Numbered from the stretch's first letter, positions 9,259 through 19,040 are shown. The stretch is DNA of 64,000 nucleotides from an uncultured Sphaerochaeta sp. (GCF_963676285.1 NZ_OY781063.1:2666001-2730000), one strand, 5' to 3'. Notes: generated by a model not told the origin, from the sequence alone. Made by a program: numbers and translations.

Positions 9259-9719
9259 TTGTAATTCCTCCTGATTACCAGCACTATGTTTCTGCAATTC
9301 TAGCATGATACCAATCTTTGATGATGAAGAATATGTAGTATCCAGATGAGATTATGGCGTGTTGTAAGCAAGCTTTTAATCCGGCAATTACGGGGGGACA
9401 TATATTTGAGTAGCGTAGAACTGGTAGATGATTACCTACCGTTTGTTAGTGAATCACTCTTGCAAGGACAGTAAATAAAGCGGTGGAAACCAGCCGAGAG
9501 ATGCAATTTTAGGGATGGTATGAGCGAACCATAGGAACTGATTTCAAGAATTAATGCACATATTATATTCTCTGTAGAATATACGGATGATCTACAATCA
9601 CAATATAGACTAATACATTCTAACATCATACACTTACAAAACTTCAATGTGTGACCACTCTTGAAAACATGTGTAATACATTGCTTTAAATAGGTACTTC
9701 CAAAATGAGGTGATCATTC
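9259..9719. other. Intergenic region, no gene seen
   Basis: This is an AT-rich gap of about 460 bases between divergent genes. A small hairpin (ATGGT / ACCAT near 9515-9535) is visible. I looked for a cyclic-di-GMP riboswitch because an HD-GYP gene follows, and did not find its conserved core. Confidence 0.4.
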
Positions 9720-10922
9720 ATGTATTCCGACATCACACTTAACTCCATTCTCCTTTCAATGAGTTCCTTGCTAGACTATGCTGAAATGGACATCCTGGAG
9801 AATGTAACAAATCATGGAAGAAGAGTCTCCTATATATCACTTCGAATCGGAGAGAGAGCAGGCTTCACGCAGGATGACTTATTTGATCTTGGGGCTTTGG
9901 CCTTATTGCATGATGTAGGAGCCACACAGAGTATAGCGAACCAAACTTTCGAGAAAATCCAAAGAGATGAACTGGAGAAACATCAGGATCACTGCATCTA
10001 TGGTCAAAAAATTCTTGATAATTTCTTGCTATTCCAAAAATATGGAACCATTATTCTTTACCATCACGAACATTATGATGGATCTGGTTTTTTTGGAAAA
10101 ATTGGTTACGAAACTCCTCTCATGGCTCAGATCATATCCTTGGCCGATACACTGGAGCGACGGCACTTCTCGAGAGAGAGCGGTTATCAGAATAGATCTG
10201 TTCTGAAGGATGTACAGAAAATGAGTGGAACAATTTTCAACCCTTCTCTTGCAACATTGCTTCTGAATGTTGCACAAGAGAAAACCTTCTGGATGGATTT
10301 AGAACCACAAAATATTGAATATGCTCTCGTGAGACACCTTCCTGTAATGAAAGATCCTATTGATGAGAAAACGTTTTTCAGTATGGCAGAAACAATCTCA
10401 GCAATCGTTGATGCAAAGTCACCTTTCACAAGTATTCATTGTAAAGGACTTGAGGAAAAAGTTGTTATCTATGCAGAACACTGTCAGTTTACGGATGAAA
10501 ACAAACAAAAGTTACGATTAGCTGCCTTGTTGCACGACTTGGGCAAACTCGTCGTACCTGCTGCGATTCTAAATAAGCCAGGTCCACTGTCTTCACAAGA
10601 GATGGATATCATCCATGAGCATTCATACTATACAGAGAAAACCCTTCAAATCATGGGTGTTGATCCTGATGTTGTCAGGTGGGCAAGTAATCATCATGAG
10701 AAACTCAACGGTCAGGGCTATCCAAAAGGCCTTGTAGCTGAACAACTCGATTATGGGAGTCGTATTCTTGCTGCTCTGGATGTATACCAGGCACTTACAG
10801 AGGATAGGCCTTACCGAAATGGATACGCTCATGATGATGCAATAAGAATTCTATTGATGATGGCTGAGAAGAATGAACTGGATAGGGAAGTTTGTGAGCA
10901 GATCAATATTCTTCCGATGTAA
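9720..10922 (+). CDS. Tandem HD-GYP-type phosphohydrolase
   Basis: This 400-residue cytoplasmic protein contains two HD-GYP-like halves. The first (about 10-185) has LLHDVGAT and HHEHYDGSGFFGKIG, where the GYP signature is altered to GF. The second (about 205-395) has LLHDLGKLVVP and HHEKLNGQGYPKGL, close to the canonical HD-GYP active site of cyclic di-GMP phosphodiesterases. The second half is probably catalytic; the first may be regulatory or also bind metal. There is no sensor or receiver domain. Start: ATG with GAGGTGATC upstream. Confidence 0.85.
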   Translation: MYSDITLNSILLSMSSLLDYAEMDILENVTNHGRRVSYISLRIGERAGFTQDDLFDLGALALLHDVGATQSIANQTFEKIQRDELEKHQDHCIYGQKILDNFLLFQKYGTIILYHHEHYDGSGFFGKIGYETPLMAQIISLADTLERRHFSRESGYQNRSVLKDVQKMSGTIFNPSLATLLLNVAQEKTFWMDLEPQNIEYALVRHLPVMKDPIDEKTFFSMAETISAIVDAKSPFTSIHCKGLEEKVVIYAEHCQFTDENKQKLRLAALLHDLGKLVVPAAILNKPGPLSSQEMDIIHEHSYYTEKTLQIMGVDPDVVRWASNHHEKLNGQGYPKGLVAEQLDYGSRILAALDVYQALTEDRPYRNGYAHDDAIRILLMMAEKNELDREVCEQINILPM

Positions 10923-11008
10923 TCCCCGTTCACCGATAATCAGCCAACAACCCAGAAGAGCAGGGGATAGGCCCGTAGCGATTATAGAAATTATACATTT
11001 TCAGCATA

Positions 11009-11036
11009 TTGACAAGAACTGTTCATTTCCTATATG
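11009..11036 (+). promoter_or_regulatory. Promoter of the iron-type ABC operon
   Basis: A consensus -35 (TTGACA, 11009-11014) lies 16 bases from a -10 of TATATG (11031-11036). The -10 overlaps an in-frame ATG at 11034, which argues against that ATG being the start of the downstream gene. Confidence 0.6.
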
Positions 11037-11066
11037 TTAGCAAAATCTAACTTATATGGGAGAGTA

Positions 11067-12092
11067 ATGATGTCACGTATCTATGCAATTTTCTGCATAT
11101 TGCTTTTTGTTTCTGCGGGTCTTTTTGCCCAGGGAACACAAGAGAGTGTGAATGTTTATACACATCGACACTACGAAGCGGATGCTCAGCTTTTTGAGCA
11201 GTTTGAGAATGAGACAGGAATCTCAGTGAATGTGGTAACAGCTGGAGCTGATGAACTGATACAACGATTGTCGCAGGAAGGAGAACTGTCTTCTGCCGAT
11301 ATTCTGATCACCGCAGACGCTGGGCGTCTTGAGTATGCCAAGGAATTGGGACTATTGCAAAAACATAATTCTGAGGATATCCAATCAGCTGTTCTTCCAG
11401 CATATCGTGATGTTGAAGGGTATTGGACTGGATTGACCATTAGAGGACGCGTAATTGTCTATGATGGAGCCCAGGATGATGGTTCACAACTCTCTACATA
11501 TGAAGCACTTGTGGATCCCTCTTTTGCAGATAGTCTATTGGTACGTTCCTCTGCAAACATATATAATCAGTCACTCCTGGCTTCCTTGATAGCACATCAT
11601 GGTGTTGGACAAGCTGAAGCATGGGCATCTGGCATGGTGAGAAATATGGCAAGAGAGCCACAAGGGAATGACCGCGACCAGATGAAGGCCTTGGTTTCTG
11701 GAGAAGGAAGATATGCTATTGTCAACACATATTATGTTGGATTGCTACAAACGAGTAATGACCCATTTGAACGTGAAGTAGGGCAGCGTATTCGTGTATT
11801 TTTCCCCAATCAGGATGGGCGTGGAACACATGTGAATGTTAGTGGTGCCGGTATCACTGCTCATGCCCCAAATAGGGAGAATGCACAAAAACTTCTTGAA
11901 TATTTGGTAACAGAACAGTCTCAAGAAGTGTTTGCAAAAGCAAACTTTGAATACCCGGTGCGAAATGATGTACCACTTCATCCAGTTGTGGCGTCTTGGG
12001 GCACCTTTAAAGCAGATGAACTGAATCTTTCTTCCTTGGGAGCTTTTAATACAGAGGCGGTGAAAATCTTTGATAAAACAGGTTGGAAATAA
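11067..12092 (+). CDS. Ferric-iron-type ABC transporter, periplasmic binding protein
   Basis: This is a periplasmic binding protein of the FbpA/AfuA/FutA group, 341 residues. The signal peptide ends around LFVSAGLFAQG and has no lipobox Cys, so the mature protein should be soluble. The mature N-terminus VNVYTHRHYEADAQLFEQFE and the tyrosine-rich segment GRYAIVNTYYVGLLQ match the iron-binding family, whose tyrosines coordinate Fe3+. The start is one of two adjacent ATGs (11067 or 11070) behind GGGAGAG. It leads a three-gene operon with permease and ATPase. Confidence 0.87.
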   Translation: MMSRIYAIFCILLFVSAGLFAQGTQESVNVYTHRHYEADAQLFEQFENETGISVNVVTAGADELIQRLSQEGELSSADILITADAGRLEYAKELGLLQKHNSEDIQSAVLPAYRDVEGYWTGLTIRGRVIVYDGAQDDGSQLSTYEALVDPSFADSLLVRSSANIYNQSLLASLIAHHGVGQAEAWASGMVRNMAREPQGNDRDQMKALVSGEGRYAIVNTYYVGLLQTSNDPFEREVGQRIRVFFPNQDGRGTHVNVSGAGITAHAPNRENAQKLLEYLVTEQSQEVFAKANFEYPVRNDVPLHPVVASWGTFKADELNLSSLGAFNTEAVKIFDKTGWK

Positions 12093-13725
12093 TACGCTTC
12101 AAGCAATCAGGAAGCGCCCAGTTTGGGCGCTTCTGATTGTATCAATTTTCCTGGTCTTGGTAGTGCCTCTTTTATATATTCCAGGAGTAGCCATATTTCA
12201 GAAACAGGATAACTGGCAACATATGCTTATGTATCTATTGCCTCGTTATATTCAGCAGACATTCATTCTTGGTGTCGGAACGGCAATAGGGTCTGGACTC
12301 CTCGGTGTTGGTACTGCATGGATCATGTCACAGTACCATTTTAAGGGGAAAATGTTATTTGAGGTACTCCTTTATTTACCATTGGCAGTACCGGCATATA
12401 TCATGGCGTTTTCTTATGCAGGTTTTTTTGAGACGGGAGGTATATTCGAAAGAATGTTTTCCAGTCTCATTGGCTTTCCCGCTCCAGAAATCCAGATCAT
12501 GAATATGAGCGGGCTGATAATGGTGATGTCCTTGGCTTTATATCCCTATGTTTATGCAACAGTTCGTTCTAGTTTCCAAATGCAATCACCTTCAACAATG
12601 GAGGCTGCACGGATTCTTGGAGCATCACGGACGCGTGCATTCTGGACAGTTGCCTTCCCCTCTGTCCGGCCGGCAACTGTCGCGGGTATTAGTCTTGTAC
12701 TGATGGAGACTTTCTCAGAATATGGGGCAGTTCATTATTTTGGGGTAGAGAACTTCACTACCGGAATATTTAGAGCTTGGTTCACGTTACGTGACACAGC
12801 ACTTGCGCTGAAACTGGCAGGATTTCTACTGATTTTTCTTTTTGGTTTTCTCGCAATTGAAAAATACTCACGGAAAAGAAAAGCATACTACTCTATCTCT
12901 TCTTCCCAATCTACAGAGCTGAAGAAACTTACAGGCATTTCTCTGCTTCTTCGTTACTGTGTGTTACTTGTACCGATAATATTTGGATTCATCATACCTG
13001 TAAGCCTTTCTCTCTACTGGAGCACTTCCATTGATCTCTACTTAACTCCAGCCTTCTGGGGTGTCTTAGGGAATACTCTCATTCTCGCAATGGGAGCTTC
13101 TCTGCTTATAATGATCATTGCTTTACTCGTTAGTCATGCATCCATGTTGTTTCAGAACACTTACCTTCAGTCGATGATGCGCTTGGGTAGTATGGGCTAT
13201 GCAATTCCAGGAGCTGTGATATCGCTTGCAGTGCTCATGTTCTCAAATTCTGTGGTTCATCTGCTTTGGCAATCAGGAATCATATCCACCAATGGTGCAA
13301 GAAGCCTGGTGGTGCAACTTGGATTCAGTAATTTGTTCTTTGCATTTCTTCTGAGATACATGGCAGTTGCTTTCAAACCATTGGAATCGCACTACCTGAA
13401 AATTGGTAATGGTGTAACTGAAGCAGCTCTTTCACTGGGGAAGACCCCTTGGAAGGCTTTGTTATCAGTGAATCTACCGATGTTAGGTACTCCACTTATG
13501 GTTGGAGGCTTGCTGGTATTCATTGATTTGGTTAAGGAGTTGCCAATGACTATGATCCTCCGTCCATTCAATTTTGAAACGTTGGCTGTGAAGGCTTACT
13601 ATTATTCAACAAACGAGATGATTACCCTTGCCTCTCCATACTCCTTGGCACTAGTAGCAATTGCAACAATCCCCTCGATAGCGATTTCATTGATACGAAT
13701 CAAGCAACGGAGAAGAAATAGATGA
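12070..13725 (+). CDS. Ferric-iron-type ABC transporter, fused permease
   Basis: This 551-residue inner-membrane permease has two homologous halves, as in FbpB/AfuB. Each half carries an EAA-type loop for the ATPase: EAARILGASRTRAFWTVAFP near residue 178 and EAALSLGKTPWKALLSVNLP near residue 450. About twelve hydrophobic helices are visible. The proposed start is TTG, overlapping the upstream gene by 23 bases with GAGGCGG upstream; no ATG is available before the first helix. It ends overlapping the ATPase start (ATGA). Confidence 0.9.
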   Translation: MIKQVGNNTLQAIRKRPVWALLIVSIFLVLVVPLLYIPGVAIFQKQDNWQHMLMYLLPRYIQQTFILGVGTAIGSGLLGVGTAWIMSQYHFKGKMLFEVLLYLPLAVPAYIMAFSYAGFFETGGIFERMFSSLIGFPAPEIQIMNMSGLIMVMSLALYPYVYATVRSSFQMQSPSTMEAARILGASRTRAFWTVAFPSVRPATVAGISLVLMETFSEYGAVHYFGVENFTTGIFRAWFTLRDTALALKLAGFLLIFLFGFLAIEKYSRKRKAYYSISSSQSTELKKLTGISLLLRYCVLLVPIIFGFIIPVSLSLYWSTSIDLYLTPAFWGVLGNTLILAMGASLLIMIIALLVSHASMLFQNTYLQSMMRLGSMGYAIPGAVISLAVLMFSNSVVHLLWQSGIISTNGARSLVVQLGFSNLFFAFLLRYMAVAFKPLESHYLKIGNGVTEAALSLGKTPWKALLSVNLPMLGTPLMVGGLLVFIDLVKELPMTMILRPFNFETLAVKAYYYSTNEMITLASPYSLALVAIATIPSIAISLIRIKQRRRNR

Positions 13726-14471
13726 GTGAATTGAGAATTGACGATATAAGTAAACGATTTGGCAACCAAAATACGATGGTCCTTAATTCCTTGAGTCTCC
13801 ATATACCTACTGGTCAGACAGTGGCCCTACTAGGAGAAAGTGGGAGTGGAAAAACCACACTCTTGAGAATTATTGCGGGTTTTACAGACCCTGATTCAGG
13901 GAGAGTGAGACTGGATGATCAGGATTTTGTGAATGGAAGGTATTCATTAGTTCCAGAAAAACGGAATATTGGATTTGTATTTCAGGATTTTGCGTTATTT
14001 CCTCATCTGCGTGCAATCGAAAATATTGGATATGGTCTTCCAAGAAGTGAGAGGAAGAAGATGAGTAAAGAGTTGCTGGAACTCGTTGGCATGTCCATGT
14101 ATGCAGATCGATATCCACATGAGCTTTCAGGTGGACAGCAACAACGGATAGCGATTGCCCGAGCACTAGCTCCAAGGCCAAAGGTTTTATTGATGGATGA
14201 ACCGTTCAACAGTCTTGATGCCGGGATTAAATCCCAGATGTTGGCTTTTGTGAAAGGAATTCTTGATCAGTATGGTATCACCACTGTCATTGTAAGTCAT
14301 GATTTCCAAGAAGCAGAAGTGATTGCAGATAGTTGCGCCATCCTCGATGCAGGAAAAGTTATTCAATATGATCGTGTTGAAGCGATAAAGCATTCACCTG
14401 CAAATTCATTTGTACGTCGAATTGTAGAATCTGATTATAGAGAACCTCCATCCGTTAGTGGCAGCAGGTGA
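13722..14471 (+). CDS. Ferric-iron-type ABC transporter, ATP-binding protein
   Basis: This 249-residue ATPase has Walker A GESGSGKTT, Q-loop FVFQDFALFPH, signature LSGGQQQRIAIARAL and Walker B VLLMDEPFNSLD. It powers the upstream permease. FbpC proteins are usually about 350 residues with a C-terminal TOBE regulatory domain; this one stops right after the nucleotide-binding domain, so that regulation is absent. It overlaps the permease gene by four bases. Confidence 0.92.
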   Translation: MSELRIDDISKRFGNQNTMVLNSLSLHIPTGQTVALLGESGSGKTTLLRIIAGFTDPDSGRVRLDDQDFVNGRYSLVPEKRNIGFVFQDFALFPHLRAIENIGYGLPRSERKKMSKELLELVGMSMYADRYPHELSGGQQQRIAIARALAPRPKVLLMDEPFNSLDAGIKSQMLAFVKGILDQYGITTVIVSHDFQEAEVIADSCAILDAGKVIQYDRVEAIKHSPANSFVRRIVESDYREPPSVSGSR

Positions 14472-14519
14472 GTGTTTTTTGGGGAATGGGGCACACCAAG
14501 TATATTTTTATAATAAGAC

Positions 14520-15047
14520 TTATGCTCGGTCGTGCTCTCTTTTAACTGAGAATACCAGGTGTTGTATATCTAATCCCCGGTAGTGCTTTATGAAACTACC
14601 TCTGGCGAGCATGCCGCTTCGGATTGCAACATTCATTGAAGCAACATTACAGTCGCGTATGATGGAATAGACTTCACTGCTGTTCAGCGTGCTGAAGGCA
14701 TACTCCTTGCATGCTCTTGCTGCTTCAATTGCATATCCTTTTCCCCAGTAGCTGCGATTGAACAGATACCCAACTTCCAACACCTGTGATGATCCCCCAA
14801 TGGATTGCCATGTCAGGCCAGCTTGACCGATCATGGTACCAGTATCTTTCAGGATAACTGCCCATAGTCCAAAACCGTCTGCTTTGTACCTTGCAAGATT
14901 CCTGTCCAGCCAAGCCTGTGTTTCAGCAGGGCTGAGAGGAGTCTCATATGCGTACATGGTCTGCTCGTCTTGCAGGATCGCTGCAAGAGAAGGGTAGTCC
15001 TCCTGGGTCATCTCTCGTAGGAGTAATCGTTCTGTTTCAATTTTCAT
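14520..15047 (-). CDS. GNAT acetyltransferase, RimJ/RimL type
   Basis: This 175-residue protein carries the GNAT fold: IETERLLLREMTQEDYPSLA at the N-terminus and an acetyl-CoA-binding region around GYLFNRSYWGKGYAIEAARA (Q/R-x-x-G-x-G/A variant). The family acetylates protein N-termini or small amines; the substrate cannot be told from sequence. The start is the ATG with AAGGA seven bases upstream. It sits between the iron and polyamine operons with no evident link to either. Confidence 0.85.
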   Translation of the reverse strand: MKIETERLLLREMTQEDYPSLAAILQDEQTMYAYETPLSPAETQAWLDRNLARYKADGFGLWAVILKDTGTMIGQAGLTWQSIGGSSQVLEVGYLFNRSYWGKGYAIEAARACKEYAFSTLNSSEVYSIIRDCNVASMNVAIRSGMLARGSFIKHYRGLDIQHLVFSVKREHDRA

Positions 15048-15077
15048 GTATCGTTCCTTATCCCACAAGGATATGCC

Positions 15078-15935
15078 CTAGAGCAGTTTCTTGTTCCCTT
15101 TGGTAAGATTAATCACCGCGAAAATGGAAGTGCCAAGAATGAGCAGGAATGAGATGGCATTGATCACCGGGGTAGATCCATCACGTACTTGCATGTACAT
15201 ATTTATGGGCAGTGTTGCCTGTGAACCTACGAGGAATATGGTGGTGTTGAAGTTCTCGAAGGACATAAGGAATGCCATTGCCGCCCCACCAATAATTGAA
15301 GGTCTCAGGTACTTGAGGGTGATAAACCAAAGCACTTCTGCCTTGTTCGCTCCCAGGTTGTAGGCAGCTTCTTCCAGGGTGTGGTCGAACTTCTTTAATC
15401 TAGCAGAGACAACCAACGCAACAATGGTTGAAATGAACGAGGATTGGCCGAGCACCACCAAAGGAAACCCTGGGCCAAGGAAAGAAACGTAGATGCCCAG
15501 GTGGTTCTCGATGAACAGACCTATGGTGTTGGAGAACATCAGGATTGAGATACCCAGGATGACTCCAGGAATGACCAAGGGAGCGATCATGAGAAAATAG
15601 AGTGCGTTCTTGAACCGGAAGTTTTCCTGTTCAAAGAGAAATGCCGCACAAGTTCCCAGGAACGTTGAGACGATCATGACTGCTAAGGCTACCTTGAATG
15701 AGGTGAAAAGGCTTCTCAAATTGGTTTGGTCGTGAAAGATGCCGTATTTTTCCGGTCCATTTCCAAAGAACCAGTCGAGGGTAAATCCCTGCCAAGGAAG
15801 GGAAGGGAACATGGAGTCATTGAATGCAAGAATCATCGTTACCACCAGTGGGGCAAAGAGGAAAATAAAATAGAGGATGATGAAGATGGTGAATCCTCCA
15901 CGATATTTCTTTGAGGAAGGTAAGCTTCTGATCAT
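15078..15935 (-). CDS. potC: Spermidine/putrescine ABC transporter permease PotC
   Basis: This is the second permease of the polyamine importer, 285 residues with about six helices. The ATPase-contact loop reads EEAAYNLGANKAEVLWFITLKY. The start MIRSLPSSKKYRGG has an AAGGAGGTGG site and overlaps the potB stop by four bases (ATGA). The C-terminal QVRDGSTPVINAISFLLI is typical of PotC. It is the last gene of potDABC. Confidence 0.93.
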   Translation of the reverse strand: MIRSLPSSKKYRGGFTIFIILYFIFLFAPLVVTMILAFNDSMFPSLPWQGFTLDWFFGNGPEKYGIFHDQTNLRSLFTSFKVALAVMIVSTFLGTCAAFLFEQENFRFKNALYFLMIAPLVIPGVILGISILMFSNTIGLFIENHLGIYVSFLGPGFPLVVLGQSSFISTIVALVVSARLKKFDHTLEEAAYNLGANKAEVLWFITLKYLRPSIIGGAAMAFLMSFENFNTTIFLVGSQATLPINMYMQVRDGSTPVINAISFLLILGTSIFAVINLTKGNKKLL

Positions 15936-16789
15936 TTTACCACCTCCTTCAGGTTTTGTTTGGTGAGTTTGAGAAGAACCCATATGATCAGGGAAGAGAG
16001 GGCCAAGAGCAGGAACCCAAAGGCCGCTCCCTGGTTCCAGTTGAAATAGAGGATTATCTGGTTGTAAATCTGCTCGGTAAACCAGAGGGAGTTCTTGCCT
16101 CCCATCAGGTTAGGGGTAAGGTAGCTTCCCAATACCAGCATGAATACGATGATCCCTCCATTGACGAGCCCTGAGGCACAGTGAGGAATAATGATGGTCC
16201 TCCAGATGGCTATCTTCGATGCTCCCAGGTCATAGGCTGCCTCGATAAGCGAATTATCCAAGTCATCCATAACACCCAGGACAGGGACCACCATGAAGAG
16301 CATGCTGGTGTATACCAAGCCCATGATCATGGTGATGTCATTGTAGAGCATCTCAACAGGTTCTTTGAACAGACCTATTGAGACAAGGAAATGGTTGAGG
16401 ATTCCACTCTCCCTGAGGAGGATCATCCATCCATAGACACGGATAAGCTCACTGACCCAGAAGGGTACCAGGATGAGGATCATCAATGCCCCGGTCATTC
16501 TCCCCTTTGCTATCTTCGAGATATAGAATGAGACCGGCAGGGAAATGACCATTACCAGGAAGGTAACAATAATCGAATATCCTGCGGTACGAACAAAGGT
16601 GAGCCAGTAGATGGGCTCCTTGAAGAACGCCAGATAGTTGTCCAAGGTGAATTTCCCGGTATTTGCCTTTGAGAAAGAGAGCCTCAGAAGCTCAAGGTGG
16701 GGGAGCACAATCAAGAGAAAGAGCCAGAGTACGACGGGCAGGAAAAAGAAGAGAAAACCCCATTTGATATGTTGTCTATTCTTCATCAT
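15932..16789 (-). CDS. potB: Spermidine/putrescine ABC transporter permease PotB
   Basis: This is the first permease of the polyamine importer, about 285 residues with six predicted helices. The ATPase-contact loop is EAAYDLGASKIAIWRTIIIP. Two tandem ATGs (16789, 16786) follow a GGAAG site, and either could be used; a GTG five codons earlier is less likely. The start lies inside the last codons of potA, so translation is coupled. Confidence 0.93.
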   Translation of the reverse strand: MMKNRQHIKWGFLFFFLPVVLWLFLLIVLPHLELLRLSFSKANTGKFTLDNYLAFFKEPIYWLTFVRTAGYSIIVTFLVMVISLPVSFYISKIAKGRMTGALMILILVPFWVSELIRVYGWMILLRESGILNHFLVSIGLFKEPVEMLYNDITMIMGLVYTSMLFMVVPVLGVMDDLDNSLIEAAYDLGASKIAIWRTIIIPHCASGLVNGGIIVFMLVLGSYLTPNLMGGKNSLWFTEQIYNQIILYFNWNQGAAFGFLLLALSSLIIWVLLKLTKQNLKEVVK

Positions 16790-17888
16790 ATAACTTCCAA
16801 TCACTGCGTTTGAAGCAGACAGTCTTATTCAGGTCCCAACCAACCTGTATGCGATCCTTTGAACGAATATGGTCGTATTCCCTTGTCTGGGGAAGTGCTA
16901 TCACCAGTTCCTCGTCGGTTCCCAAAGGCTTGACCAAAAGACGACTATTTCCTCCATCAAAGAGGATTGAGGTAACTTCCACGGGAAGGCTTTGGAAGTT
17001 CTCCCTTCCTTCCCCTGGATTGATGATCACAGCCTCTGGGCGTATGAAGAGATCATACTCGTCATTTTCATTTGCGCTCTCAAATCTCTGGGCCAGACGG
17101 AAGTCATACCTGTCAGCATATCTGGCTATGGTGTTGCCGCTTTGATCACTGTGAAGTTTTACCCGTAGTTTGTTGTTGTTTCCTACAAACTGGGCAACAA
17201 ATGAGGACTTTGGTTCATGGTAGAGTTGTTGGGGTGTCCCTATCTGTTCAAAATGTCCGTTGTTCATGACTGCAACCATATCACTCATGACCATGGCTTC
17301 ACTCTGGTCATGGGTAATGTAGACAAATGTTGTTCCAACCTGCGATTGCAGTGTCTTAAGTTCCACTTTCATATGTTCACGCAGCTTGGCATCGAGTGCA
17401 CCCAAGGGTTCATCGAGCAAGAGCACTGTTGGTTCCATGATCAGGCATCGTGCGATTGCAATGCGTTGTTTCTGTCCACCAGAGAGTTGGCTGATCTGTT
17501 TTTTCCCCGATTCCGGTAGACCAACCCGCTCCAGTAATTCCCGGACCTTCTTGTCTACATTAGGTCCTTTCTCCCCTCTTCGCCGCAGTCCGAATGCAAT
17601 GTTTTCATGCACATTCATCATGGGGAAAAGTGCGAGACTCTGAAACACCAGGTTCACTGGCCGCTTATTGGGGGCAACCCCATCCATGTTTTTTCCGTTG
17701 AAGAGGATGGTTCCCCCGTCAGGCTTATAGAATCCAGCGATCATACGTAGGAGTGTCGTCTTTCCACAACCCGAAGGTCCTAAAATAGAAAAGAACTTTC
17801 CATCCTCTACTTCGAATGAAACCTGGTCAACTGCAGTGAAATCACCAAATCGTTTGGTGACATTTTGTACTGAGAGTGCGCTATCCAT
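16776..17888 (-). CDS. potA: Spermidine/putrescine ABC transporter ATPase PotA
   Basis: This is the ATPase of the polyamine importer, 370 residues, the normal length for PotA. Motifs are Walker A GPSGCGKTT, signature LSGGQKQRIAIARC and Walker B VLLLDEPLGALD. A TOBE-type regulatory domain occupies the C-terminal third, including DLFIRPEAVIINPGEG. It is separated from potD by a 72-base gap holding a strong hairpin. Confidence 0.95.
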   Translation of the reverse strand: MDSALSVQNVTKRFGDFTAVDQVSFEVEDGKFFSILGPSGCGKTTLLRMIAGFYKPDGGTILFNGKNMDGVAPNKRPVNLVFQSLALFPMMNVHENIAFGLRRRGEKGPNVDKKVRELLERVGLPESGKKQISQLSGGQKQRIAIARCLIMEPTVLLLDEPLGALDAKLREHMKVELKTLQSQVGTTFVYITHDQSEAMVMSDMVAVMNNGHFEQIGTPQQLYHEPKSSFVAQFVGNNNKLRVKLHSDQSGNTIARYADRYDFRLAQRFESANENDEYDLFIRPEAVIINPGEGRENFQSLPVEVTSILFDGGNSRLLVKPLGTDEELVIALPQTREYDHIRSKDRIQVGWDLNKTVCFKRSDWKLYDEE

Positions 17889-17910
17889 ACTGTTGTTTAC
17901 CTTGATGAGA

Positions 17911-17942
17911 TGCCAATAGCTGTAGTGATACAGCTATTGGCA
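17911..17942 (-). other. Intercistronic hairpin between potD and potA
   Basis: A perfect 14-bp stem (TGCCAATAGCTGTA and its complement) has a GTGA loop. It lies 18 bases after the potD stop and is not followed by a T tract. Such hairpins after a binding-protein gene typically protect the upstream mRNA or partly attenuate downstream transcription, giving more binding protein than ATPase. Confidence 0.7.
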
Positions 17943-17960
17943 ATACGTTGATCATTTCTG

Positions 17961-19040
17961 CTAGCGAGCAGCCTTTACCTTATCGAGGGTCTTTCCTTCC
18001 ATCTCTTCAATTCCTGCTGGGACGGTCGGATACCAGTTGATGTTTGCCAGTACCTCTGGAGGGAGGCCACGGGTAAAGTTTGCCTTGATCTCGGGATCAA
18101 GATAATTCACAGCATCCTTGGAAGCTGTTCCATAGGTCTCTCGGTTGGTGAAGAACGCAGCGTTCTCAGGCTCCAACATGAAGTTGATGTATGCATATGC
18201 TGCATCAAGGTTTTCACTCTTTGCCGGTATGGCGAAGGTGTCGACCCAAGCAAGTGCTCCGCTGGTTGGGGCGATATAGTCGATGTTTGGGTTCTCAGCA
18301 TGAAGTTTCCATCCAGCCTGTTCCCAAGCTGATGCTGCCCAGACCTCTTCAGAGCGGAGAGACTGCAACAACTGGTCTCCGTTGTCCCAGTAGGTTTTTA
18401 CTGAAGGCTTTCCAGCGATGAGAACTTTTTCCATCTCGTCAAGGAAGTCCTGATATGCTTCTGGGTCATTATAGAGCTCGAATGGATCATAGCCGAGGGA
18501 GAATCCCATGCCTATAAGGGTAGGTCTCTTCAGGCGGTAGGATACTCTTCCTGCATACTTGGGATCGAGAAGGTCCTTGAAATCCTTGACATCCGGTGCC
18601 AAGGCCTTGTTGACTACCAAGCCTTCAGTCCCATACACGTGTGGGACAGCGTAGGATTCTCCGTCCACCAAGGTGTTTTTCTTCACTGCTTCTAGCAGGG
18701 AAGCATCAATCTGTTCGGTCTCGATCCTTGCATAGTCGATTGGCTGGTAGATGCCATACTGCTCAACGACAGAGGAGATGCGGTCCTGTGAGGGCTGGGC
18801 AAGGTCAAATCCGCCGCCACGGGTTGCTCTGAGCTTGCTGATCATCTCTTCGTTGTTGCTGAGGGTCACCTCAACCTTGTAGCCGGTTTCCTCAGTGAAC
18901 TTATCAAGCAGTTCCTGCGGGGCATACCCTGACCAGGTGATGATTCGTAGCACGGGATTTTTCGTCTCGGCTGATGCTTGGGCATAGATTACACTGCCCA
19001 TAACCATTAGGACCATGAGAACAAGAATGACTTTTTTCAT
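17961..19040 (-). CDS. potD: Spermidine/putrescine-binding periplasmic protein PotD
   Basis: This 359-residue periplasmic polyamine-binding protein leads the potDABC operon. The signal peptide (MKKVILVLMVLMVMGSVIYAQA) has no lipobox Cys. The mature start LRIITWSGYAPQELLDKFTE and later VPHVYGTEGLVVNK and NEEMISKLRA are characteristic of PotD/PotF. The start has a GGAGGAATT site. Confidence 0.93.
   Translation of the reverse strand: MKKVILVLMVLMVMGSVIYAQASAETKNPVLRIITWSGYAPQELLDKFTEETGYKVEVTLSNNEEMISKLRATRGGGFDLAQPSQDRISSVVEQYGIYQPIDYARIETEQIDASLLEAVKKNTLVDGESYAVPHVYGTEGLVVNKALAPDVKDFKDLLDPKYAGRVSYRLKRPTLIGMGFSLGYDPFELYNDPEAYQDFLDEMEKVLIAGKPSVKTYWDNGDQLLQSLRSEEVWAASAWEQAGWKLHAENPNIDYIAPTSGALAWVDTFAIPAKSENLDAAYAYINFMLEPENAAFFTNRETYGTASKDAVNYLDPEIKANFTRGLPPEVLANINWYPTVPAGIEEMEGKTLDKVKAAR

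Noticed and set aside
9432..9647. A Cys-rich 71-codon minus-strand frame in the gap before the HD-GYP gene
   Set aside because: No ribosome-binding site and no resemblance to known small proteins; the composition is that of random AT-rich DNA.
9300..9719. Possible cyclic-di-GMP riboswitch upstream of the HD-GYP gene
   Set aside because: The conserved GEMM-I/II core could not be found; only a weak hairpin is present.
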